Part shown: one piece after another, positions 1 through 5,615 of the stretch
Position numbering within the stretch: the stretch's first letter is position 1
Layout of the letters: each line of letters begins with the position of its first letter
Origin: SAR202 cluster bacterium
GTDB lineage: Bacteria; Chloroflexota; Dehalococcoidia; UBA3495
Length of the DNA: 7,496 bases
Assembly (NCBI GenBank): GCA_009392775.1
Contig: VFFT01000110.1
Location: 1 to 7,496 of the forward strand
Direction: 5' to 3'
Made by a program: the position numbers and the translations under genes
The notes under the pieces: model-generated
Seen by the model: only the letters and a program-made list of their open reading frames with translations
What the model was told of the DNA's origin: nothing
Database searches by the model: none

Positions 1-311
1 TCACAAGTATGCCATATATCCATAGACCTGAAGTGCGACCTAGGTGAATCCTTGTAACCCACACCATGAATCACAGCGACGTTACCCTGATCGTACAATT
101 CTTTTATAGGACCCATCTGAGGCATAAACCCCAAAGGTTCGGCCCAATCTTTAGTATCCTCTAGTTTTATAATATCTTCCCTCTCGTACTTAACGTACGG
201 TCGATTGTCATAATATAAAGGATTGTCATAAGGGATTACCGTATTAAAATAATCGTTTCCTCCAGTCAACTGTAAAACTACTATGACCGGATCTTTTTTG
301 GTAGAAGTCAT
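1..311 (-). CDS. DUF1501 family protein, N-terminal part (cut by window edge)
   Basis: I translated this from the reverse strand; 103 complete codons are visible before the gene leaves the window. The fragment carries two DUF1501 hallmarks: a hydrophobic strand leading into LTGGNDYFNTVIPY (residues 15-28), then DNRP (35-38); and HGVGY (82-86) followed by RSHFRSMDIWHT (91-102). DUF1501 proteins are usually about 400 residues, are related to the alkaline phosphatase/sulfatase superfamily, and have no established reaction. Many carry an N-terminal Tat signal. This one starts MTSTKKDP directly before the first core strand, so no signal peptide is visible and a cytoplasmic location is inferred. 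The ATG is supported by AGGAG at 318-322, 6 nt upstream. The gene lies 53 bp after the DUF1800 gene on the same strand and is probably co-transcribed with it. DUF1800 and DUF1501 are commonly adjacent in bacteria, which supports both calls. The family call is firm; the function is unknown. Confidence 0.9.
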   Translation of the reverse strand, partial: MTSTKKDPVIVVLQLTGGNDYFNTVIPYDNPLYYDNRPYVKYEREDIIKLEDTKDWAEPLGFMPQMGPIKELYDQGNVAVIHGVGYKDSPRSHFRSMDIWHTC

Positions 312-364
312 ACCGTTCTCCTAATTTCGTAATTTACTCAGATATAGTCTTGGATCAATGTGGA

Positions 365-1765
365 CTAACCAAATTGGTATTCAGTAGTCGCACCGATCAA
401 AGCCATAGTCTCGCCAATTCTCTGGCCAGCTGAGGCTTCATTAGCCCAGTCAAGGTCTCCATCAGTTTGGGCATTACTGATCAGCTGATCCCGAGTCTCT
501 TCACTAAGCTCCAAGAAGCCCATGTGTTCTGCCGCAGCATCGATAAGCTGCTCAGGTGTTTTAATTCCATCAGACTTCATCTGATCTAATATTTTCTTTA
601 CTCCAGGCAATTCCGTATTGGCAACCCTGTCAGCAACGAAGTTCACTCGGGCCAAGAGGGATCCACTATTGATCCACTCTGATCCCGTCTGCCAACCTTC
701 CACGCTCGGTGGATCCAGGATGGATTGACCCATATAAGTGGGTTCTTTACCAATGTTAAGAATTCCTGGCTCTGGGAATTGGAACTCACCTACTAGTCTC
801 AAAGTTCCTGCCACTACTTCTGCAGGACTCTTTATCTTCGAGTAGCGTGCATTTTTGAAGAAATCTGAGTTAAACATGAATCTCAGTACTGCTCTCATAT
901 CATATTGAGATTCTATAAATACATCCATCATTTGCTCTAAAGCATCTTCATCTCGAGCAGGTTCAATGGTCCATGCAGGCACCTGAACCTCATCGGCAAC
1001 AAAGAAATTGTAGAGATGTCGACAAATAAACCGAGCCGTCGCTGGCTGGTCACAAACAATATCAATTATATCTTCACCATTGAAGTTACCGACTTCTCCC
1101 AAGAAACTTTTTTCACCGTCGTCATGGTCTTCTTCACGGTAATCAAACTTCCAAGAGAATCGTCCATACGGCTGGCGGGGAGGCTTGGCGCTAATAGTCC
1201 AGCCTGTAAACGCCCGAGAAGCTTCTCTGACATCGACTTCCGTGTAGTTACTAACTCCTAGTGAGAACAGCTCGAGCAACTCACGACCCCAGTTCTCATT
1301 AACGCCATCCCGATGATTTTCATTGTTATCTAACCAGAAAATCATCGCAGGATTCTTTGATAGTTCTACTAACAATTGCTTGTAACTACCCATGCCGTAT
1401 TCTCGGAACATTTGTATCTGTTCCAATAATTGGTCACAGTTATCCACCTTGGAATTGCCGGTAGCAAAAACATGATGCCAAAACAGAGCTATTTTTTCTT
1501 CCAAAGGCCTTTTTGTGCTAACCATCTGGTACATCCAGTTAGCCTGACCGGAAAACGGTGTCCCACCGGGTAGTAGAAAGCTTGGGTGATATCGGAGCAT
1601 AGTAGCCATATCCCCACCTGGTTGGGCTTCAGTAGGAGCCACTAACTCCTCTACTGTGGCCTCATATCCTTGTGCAACACGACGTTCGAGCTCTTCATTC
1701 GAAGCTCCGAAACCAGCGCGGCGCATCAGGTGAGCCATTAAAGCCAGATCTTCTTTGTGTGACAT
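365..1765 (-). CDS. DUF1800 domain-containing protein
   Basis: This is a complete 466-residue protein spanning the whole DUF1800 family. Motifs in order are HLMRRAGFG (12-20), EEKIALFWHHVF (89-100), NENWGRELLELFSLG (156-170), FTGW (186-189), a histidine/aspartate-rich stretch near 213-217, FICRHLYNFFV (246-256) and DPPSVEGW (351-358). The first motif, the ENWGRELLELFSLG block and the P-x-VxGW block are typical family signatures. The biochemical role is unknown. The start is supported by a strong Shine-Dalgarno (AAGGGAGG on the minus strand, 1772-1779), 6 nt before the ATG. There is no N-terminal hydrophobic stretch or twin-arginine signal: the protein opens MSHKEDLALMAHLMRRAG, already inside the domain, so a cytoplasmic location is inferred. 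It is the first gene of an operon with the DUF1501 gene. A near-consensus promoter and a hairpin-bearing leader lie upstream. Family assignment is confident; substrate and partners cannot be read from the sequence. Confidence 0.93.
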   Translation of the reverse strand: MSHKEDLALMAHLMRRAGFGASNEELERRVAQGYEATVEELVAPTEAQPGGDMATMLRYHPSFLLPGGTPFSGQANWMYQMVSTKRPLEEKIALFWHHVFATGNSKVDNCDQLLEQIQMFREYGMGSYKQLLVELSKNPAMIFWLDNNENHRDGVNENWGRELLELFSLGVSNYTEVDVREASRAFTGWTISAKPPRQPYGRFSWKFDYREEDHDDGEKSFLGEVGNFNGEDIIDIVCDQPATARFICRHLYNFFVADEVQVPAWTIEPARDEDALEQMMDVFIESQYDMRAVLRFMFNSDFFKNARYSKIKSPAEVVAGTLRLVGEFQFPEPGILNIGKEPTYMGQSILDPPSVEGWQTGSEWINSGSLLARVNFVADRVANTELPGVKKILDQMKSDGIKTPEQLIDAAAEHMGFLELSEETRDQLISNAQTDGDLDWANEASAGQRIGETMALIGATTEYQFG

Positions 1766-1808
1766 ACGCTGCCTCCCTTACCTATTTAGTATTGGTGTGT
1801 ATTTACGT

Positions 1809-1827
1809 TATCCCCTAGCAGAGGATA
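1809..1827 (-). other. Leader hairpin upstream of the DUF1800 gene
   Basis: In the predicted minus-strand leader RNA, TATCCTC pairs with GGGGATA (7 bp with one G-U pair) around a 5-nt TGCTA loop. On the plus strand the same bases leave a C-A mismatch, so the fold suits the DUF1800 transcript better. GGTGT and ACACC on the outer flanks could extend it after an internal loop. No U-run follows, so it is not a typical intrinsic terminator. The stem ends about 30 nt before the Shine-Dalgarno and does not mask it. It could protect the 5' end or bind a regulator, or it may be fortuitous. Confidence 0.35.
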
Positions 1828-1852
1828 CACTACACCCATGATGTTGCGTTAA

Positions 1853-1881
1853 ATAATATGGCAGCATGTATTCGCTGTCAA
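1853..1881 (-). promoter_or_regulatory. Predicted sigma70-type promoter of the DUF1800-DUF1501 operon
   Basis: On the minus strand a perfect -35 box TTGACA (1876-1881) is followed after exactly 17 bp by TATTAT (1853-1858), which matches the TATAAT consensus at five of six positions. Transcription would start near 1846, giving a leader of about 80 nt before the DUF1800 ATG. This is the strongest promoter-like sequence in the window and suggests substantial constitutive or repressor-controlled expression. Confidence 0.7.
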
Positions 1882-1905
1882 CACTTTTCAGACATTTCTT
1901 GACCG

Positions 1906-1933
1906 TTGAATCAGTGATAATAATGGTTATAAT
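1906..1933 (+). promoter_or_regulatory. Predicted sigma70-type promoter of the Rieske gene
   Basis: TTGAAT (1906-1911), a 16-bp spacer and a perfect TATAAT (1928-1933) point rightward. The predicted start is near 1940, giving a leader of about 67 nt before the Rieske ATG. It is back to back with the DUF1800 promoter; the two -35 boxes are separated by only 24 bp, so a regulator binding there could affect both genes. Confidence 0.55.
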
Positions 1934-2006
1934 CTAGACCCTACGCGAGAAATTCTTGTATTCTCACATATAACGCTTAATTAGCCGATTATAGGAAAAT
2001 GCCCAG

Positions 2007-2342
2007 ATGTTAGATTCTCAAAACTCGTGCCAGTCCACTTATAAAGAGATCGAGATCGGGCCTGCAAACTCGTTTAAAAATCTACCTTGCTCTGTATCAA
2101 TAGCGAATGAAGATTACTTCCTGACTAGAGACGATGCAGGGCGACACTACCTATTGTCGGCAGTTTGCCCTCACATGTGGGGCACTATATCTATTGAAGA
2201 TAATTGCTTTATCTGCCCGGACCATGGTTGGAAATTTAATCTGACTGAAGGTATCTGCATAAACGGGCCGAGGTCTCAAATGTATTCAATAAATGTAGTC
2301 AACAAAAGAGGACTGTTATTTGCACAATTCCCGTACAGATAG
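2007..2342 (+). CDS. Small stand-alone Rieske [2Fe-2S] protein
   Basis: This 111-residue protein carries a Rieske cluster motif: C54-P-H56, then 13 residues, then C70-P-D-H73-G-W. Two cysteines and two histidines would hold a [2Fe-2S] cluster. Such single-domain proteins usually carry electrons, for example to oxygenases or hydroxylases. The CPH and CPDHGWKF blocks resemble ferredoxin-type and CMP-sialic-acid-hydroxylase-type Rieske domains more than the bc1-complex protein. The 13-residue spacer is shorter than the usual 15-17. There is no signal peptide or membrane anchor, so it is probably cytoplasmic. The ATG is preceded by AGGAA (1993-1997) at 9 nt. An ATG at 1999 is out of frame and stops after four codons. 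The gene is monocistronic by position: divergent from the DUF1800 gene, convergent with the BtuF-like gene, and with no oxygenase or reductase gene adjacent. Its electron partners are unknown. Confidence 0.88.
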   Translation: MLDSQNSCQSTYKEIEIGPANSFKNLPCSVSIANEDYFLTRDDAGRHYLLSAVCPHMWGTISIEDNCFICPDHGWKFNLTEGICINGPRSQMYSINVVNKRGLLFAQFPYR

Positions 2343-2356
2343 GAATAATGAGCCCT

Positions 2357-2390
2357 TACTAAACAAATGCTACTCCCAGAGCATAAGTAC
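2357..2390. terminator. Weak hairpin between convergent genes, possible terminator
   Basis: The 57-bp gap between the convergent Rieske and BtuF-like genes contains ATGCT (2367-2371) pairing with AGCAT (2380-2384) around an 8-nt loop. An outer TACT/AGTA pair is possible beyond an internal loop. The stem is short and no U-run follows on either strand, so this is only a weak candidate for a bidirectional terminator. Confidence 0.2.
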
Positions 2391-2399
2391 TTAGAATAC

Positions 2400-3320
2400 C
2401 TAGTTTTCTAACCTAGCAAAGACTCCCTTTGGAGCTAACCCTTCAAAAAGGTTCGGATGTAACGCTTCTGCCAGTCCCTCCAGAACATCAACAACTCTCG
2501 GGCCATGCCTACTGGGAATCTGACCATCAAACAGGATCACTCCTCCTTGATCTACACATCTCAATTGATTCCAAACGTTATGTCGCGCCATATGATCTTT
2601 CACCTCGACCACTGTCCTACTCATGTCGAAAGCGCATGGCATGACCATAATATAATCTGGGTCATATTCTAAGACCTCAGACCAGCTTACTTCACGCGAT
2701 ATACCCCACTTGTCTGCTAATCCCTCGATACCGCCTGACAACTCGACCAATTCTGGTGTCCACTGTCCAGTATTTCTCAAAGGTTCCAACCAATCCACAC
2801 AGAATACTCTTGGCCTAAAATCAATCTCTGCCAAACCAGAAGTTATCCTCTCCACCCTTTCTTTTAGAGAACCAACGAAAGATTGAGCTATATCAGGAAC
2901 ATTAGCCGCATCTCCAACCCGCAATATATTATTAAAAATATCATCTAGACTTGCTGGTCTAACAGTTAATATTTCAGGGGAATATTCCAAGACTTTTGCG
3001 GCAGTCTCAAAAACAGACCCACTTCCTACAGCGCAAACTTCACACAGTTCTTGAGTAATGATTAAATCCGGAGAAACATCTCTGAGCACATCCCCGTCAA
3101 TCCAATGGACTGGGTTATTATTAGATCTTGCCTGTTGTATGATTTCGTCGATTTCTTGACTGCTCAAATCAGATACGTCACGTACACTCTTACTAACCAC
3201 GGGCTTTTCCCTAGCATCAGATGGAAAATCACAGGCGTGAGAAACCCCGACGACATGATCTCCCAATCCTAGGGCATACAATATTTCAGTAGCACTTGGT
3301 AGCAATGAACATATTTTCAT
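2400..3320 (-). CDS. Cytoplasmic BtuF-like cobalamin-binding family protein
   Basis: This 306-residue protein belongs to the BtuF-like periplasmic-binding-protein fold family, often annotated as cobalamin-binding protein. It has SLLPSATEILYALGLGD (5-21), TQELCEVCAV (89-98), DWLEP (176-180), GQWTPELVELSGG (185-197), MPCAFDMSRT (227-236) and a C-terminal HGPRVVDVLEGLAEALHP (272-289). The CEVC and MPC motifs mark the intracellular branch of the family. Unlike BtuF it starts straight at the first core strand (MKICSLLPSATE) with no signal peptide or lipobox, so export is unlikely, and no ABC transporter genes are present. Family members bind metal-chelate or cobamide-like ligands; binding here is inferred, and its physiological role is unknown. 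It follows the mandelate racemase-type gene by 51 bp on the same strand and is probably the second gene of that operon. The Shine-Dalgarno is weak (GGTG, 8 nt upstream), which fits translation from a shared message. The start is set by the family's usual N-terminus. Confidence 0.85.
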   Translation of the reverse strand: MKICSLLPSATEILYALGLGDHVVGVSHACDFPSDAREKPVVSKSVRDVSDLSSQEIDEIIQQARSNNNPVHWIDGDVLRDVSPDLIITQELCEVCAVGSGSVFETAAKVLEYSPEILTVRPASLDDIFNNILRVGDAANVPDIAQSFVGSLKERVERITSGLAEIDFRPRVFCVDWLEPLRNTGQWTPELVELSGGIEGLADKWGISREVSWSEVLEYDPDYIMVMPCAFDMSRTVVEVKDHMARHNVWNQLRCVDQGGVILFDGQIPSRHGPRVVDVLEGLAEALHPNLFEGLAPKGVFARLEN

Positions 3321-3371
3321 GGTTATACACCGAATAACTTCATATTTATGTCCTACAATTGTTCGGATCCA

Positions 3372-4469
3372 CTAATTAATTTTATATTGCTTTAGAGCCT
3401 TTTCATTAAGAGTGATGCCAAATCCAGGTTTATCAGAAGGTGATACATAGCCATCCTCGATCATTAACGTATCTTCAAACATCTCACCCCATAAAGGATC
3501 AGTAGAGCCTCTGTAATATTCCACTGTTAATCCATTAGGAATGGCCGCAACGAGCTGCACGTGAACTTGCTGATTACCATGAGGAGCAATAGGCAAATCT
3601 TGAGATTGGGCAAGAGCAGCGACCTTCATGAATTCTGTTACTCCTCCCATTATCTGGGCATCCGGTTGGATAATCGCAGCACAACGATCATTAATCAAAT
3701 CTCTAAAACCATACTTGGTATATTCATTCTCTCCCGTTGCAACGGGTATATGTGTGGCTCGACTAATAAGCTGATGTCCCTTGTAATCATCAGGAAACAC
3801 TGGTTCTTCGAACCAAGCAATATCGTACTTCTCTATCTTATGGGCTAATTCTATAGCTTCATAATATCTGTAAGCACAGTTAGCATCTATCATTACCTTT
3901 ATACCTGATCCGACGGTCTCACGTACTACTCGAACTCGTTCAACATCTTCATTTATCGGAGCTCCGCCGACTTTCATTTTCACCGCTTTAGCCCCCATAG
4001 ATAGGCTGTCCTCAACCTCTATAGCTAACTCCTCAAGACCCTTACCCTCTTCATAATACCCCCCAGCAACATACACTGGAACTTTATCCGCATATCCGCC
4101 AAGAAGTTTATGCACTGATCTATTAGCAACCTTACCTTTAATGTCCCACAAGGCCAGATCTATTCCACTAATCACACGTGTAGTAATTCCTCGACGGCCG
4201 ACCAATTTTGGTTCCCACATTTTGCGCCATATCTTTTCCGTATCGAACGGATCTTCCCCTATTACATGTTGTTTGAAGTGATTAAGTATCGCGATTCCCA
4301 CCTCAGGTGAATCCCGAATATCCCTACCTAACCCAATTCCAGTTACACCTTCGTCTGTCCTGATTTTAACGACAGTTAGCCCTGACGTTTGATAGGTGTG
4401 CAGACCATTCCTAATAGGCACTGTCCTAGGCCATTGGTAAACTTCATAATCAACGTCCGTTACTATCAT
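3372..4469 (-). CDS. Mandelate racemase/muconate lactonizing-type enzyme (enolase superfamily)
   Basis: This complete 365-residue enzyme has the N-terminal capping domain (about 1-125) and a TIM-barrel catalytic domain. All expected residues of the mandelate racemase subgroup are present: K164-x-K166 (KMK) on strand 2, metal ligands D195, E221 and E247, the D270-H297 dyad, and E317. N197 is also kept (DAN motif). Members use Mg2+ to abstract the alpha-proton of a carboxylate. Depending on specificity they racemise, or dehydrate sugar acids such as galactarate or rhamnonate. The substrate cannot be read from motifs alone; a sugar-acid or hydroxy-acid substrate is inferred. No signal peptide is present, so it is cytoplasmic. 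The ATG has a purine-rich AGAGGG 5 nt upstream (4475-4480). It is the first gene of a likely pair with the downstream BtuF-like gene and is divergent from folD. I found no convincing promoter for it in the 151-bp gap, only AT-rich -10-like matches. Confidence 0.93.
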   Translation of the reverse strand: MIVTDVDYEVYQWPRTVPIRNGLHTYQTSGLTVVKIRTDEGVTGIGLGRDIRDSPEVGIAILNHFKQHVIGEDPFDTEKIWRKMWEPKLVGRRGITTRVISGIDLALWDIKGKVANRSVHKLLGGYADKVPVYVAGGYYEEGKGLEELAIEVEDSLSMGAKAVKMKVGGAPINEDVERVRVVRETVGSGIKVMIDANCAYRYYEAIELAHKIEKYDIAWFEEPVFPDDYKGHQLISRATHIPVATGENEYTKYGFRDLINDRCAAIIQPDAQIMGGVTEFMKVAALAQSQDLPIAPHGNQQVHVQLVAAIPNGLTVEYYRGSTDPLWGEMFEDTLMIEDGYVSPSDKPGFGITLNEKALKQYKIN

Positions 4470-4548
4470 ATAAACCCTCTTATAATTATCTTTGTTAGAT
4501 TAGTATATTAACTGACTTGCTACCAAAACCGCTATCAGAAACATTCAA

Positions 4549-4577
4549 TTGGCCCAATACTAAGGAAATGCTAAAAT
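4549..4577 (+). promoter_or_regulatory. Predicted promoter of folD with extended -10
   Basis: TTGGCC (4549-4554) is followed after 17 bp by TAAAAT (4572-4577), preceded by a TGC that makes an extended -10 (TGnTAAAAT). Transcription would start near 4584, about 37 nt before the folD ATG. The -35 box matches consensus at four of six positions; the extended -10 compensates. Confidence 0.5.
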
Positions 4578-4620
4578 TGAGTTCTACTGAAAAGTTTTAA
4601 CACCAATTAAGGGAAAGTTA

Positions 4621-5502
4621 ATGGCGAATATACTAGATGGAACTGCGTTATCAAAAGAAATCCGATCTGAAGTGGCCGAGTCGACTCTAAATCTGAAAAC
4701 TCTTCATAATCTTACACCTGGTTTAGCGGCAGTATTAGTTGGGGACGACCCTGCATCCGCTGTATATGTCCGGAATAAAGGTAGAGCATGTGACGAAGTA
4801 GGAATCTTTAGCGAGGTATTCAGACTTCCCAAAGATACCACTCAAGAATCCGTTCTCGATCTCGTGGAAGACTTAAATAGGGACGACAGATTTCATGGCA
4901 TATTGGTGCAACTTCCTCTACCAGAACAAATCGATGAAACCACAATCATTGAGCACATTGCTCCGTCAAAGGACGTAGACGGCATTCACCCGTTCAACCT
5001 TGGTAAATTAACTCAGGGAATACCTGAGTTTATTCCTGGCACACCAGCTGGTGTACAGCAGCTACTAGTTAGAAACGGCTACGATCCCGCTGGAAAACAT
5101 GTTGTTATATGCGGACGCAGTAACATAGTAGGCAAGCCATTAGCAACCCTTCTGACACAGCGCAGCGATGGGTCAAATGCAACTGTAACGGTTTGTCATA
5201 CAAGGACGAACAACATAACCGATTTCACAAAAAGAGCCGACATAGTGGTAGCAGCTATTGGTCGACCTAAGGCAATCACCGCAGACATGTTAAAACCCGG
5301 ATGTATAGTTATAGACGTGGGAATTAACCGCGTAGAAGACGCCTCAAGAAAAAGTGGTTACCGGTTAATTGGAGACGTTGATTACGAAAATATACTTCCT
5401 ATATGTGAGGCAATCACTCCAGTTCCTGGAGGTGTTGGGCCAATGACAATCGCAATGCTATTAGTAAATACGGTCAAGGCAGCAGAAAAAAGTATTAAAT
5501 AA
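4621..5502 (+). CDS. folD: Bifunctional methylenetetrahydrofolate dehydrogenase / methenyltetrahydrofolate cyclohydrolase
   Basis: FolD interconverts 5,10-methylene-, 5,10-methenyl- and 10-formyl-tetrahydrofolate, using NADP+, in the cytosol. It supplies one-carbon units for purines and formyl-methionine. The 293-residue length is normal. Visible motifs are VGDDPASAVYVRNK (40-53, with Y49 and catalytic K53), VQLPLP (96-101), KDVDGIHPFN (117-126, with D120), PGTPAG (139-144), the Rossmann motif GRSNIVGKP (165-173), IDVGINR (231-237) and PGGVGPMT (269-276). The usual PCTP folate-site motif is PGTP here, with glycine in place of cysteine; this is probably tolerated. The ATG has AAGGGAAA (4609-4616) at good spacing. 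It has its own predicted promoter, is divergent from the racemase gene, and is followed 113 bp later by the MFS gene on the same strand. The identification is secure. Confidence 0.97.
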   Translation: MANILDGTALSKEIRSEVAESTLNLKTLHNLTPGLAAVLVGDDPASAVYVRNKGRACDEVGIFSEVFRLPKDTTQESVLDLVEDLNRDDRFHGILVQLPLPEQIDETTIIEHIAPSKDVDGIHPFNLGKLTQGIPEFIPGTPAGVQQLLVRNGYDPAGKHVVICGRSNIVGKPLATLLTQRSDGSNATVTVCHTRTNNITDFTKRADIVVAAIGRPKAITADMLKPGCIVIDVGINRVEDASRKSGYRLIGDVDYENILPICEAITPVPGGVGPMTIAMLLVNTVKAAEKSIK

Positions 5503-5519
5503 ACTTCGCAAATTTATAT

Positions 5520-5549
5520 TTGACCACCCATGCCTATATTGAATAGACT
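5520..5549 (+). promoter_or_regulatory. Weak candidate promoter of the MFS gene
   Basis: TTGACC (5520-5525, five of six matches), an 18-bp spacer and TAGACT (5544-5549, four of six) lie in the folD-MFS gap. A start near 5556 would give a leader of about 60 nt. No GC-rich terminator follows folD, only an AT stem CAAAT/ATTTG at 5508-5521, so readthrough from folD is equally possible. Confidence 0.3.
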
Positions 5550-5615
5550 ATTAGAATCCCAGTATCCATGACGATTATTTTGATTGGACGCTAAACATCA
5601 GGAAACCACTTAGAA

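Noticed and set aside
1016..1261. 81-codon open frame on the plus strand inside the DUF1800 gene
   Set aside because: It lies wholly antisense to conserved DUF1800 sequence, has no clear Shine-Dalgarno and resembles no family I know.
1999..2013. Four-codon overlapping upstream frame at the Rieske start
   Set aside because: The Shine-Dalgarno lies too close to this ATG and well placed for the one at 2007, so translation from it is unlikely.
2429..2644. 71-codon open frame on the plus strand inside the BtuF-like gene
   Set aside because: It is antisense to conserved coding sequence and its product shows no recognisable domain.
3561..3848. 95-codon open frame on the plus strand inside the racemase-type gene
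   Set aside because: It is antisense to the catalytic-domain coding region, whose conserved residues explain the sequence.
4470..4620. Promoter for the racemase-type gene in the divergent gap
   Set aside because: Minus-strand -10-like hexamers (TATACT, GATAAT) have no acceptable -35 box at 16-18 bp, so I did not list one.
5508..5521. CAAAT/ATTTG stem after folD as a terminator
   Set aside because: It has only 5 bp, nearly all A-T, and no U-run; it would be too unstable to terminate.
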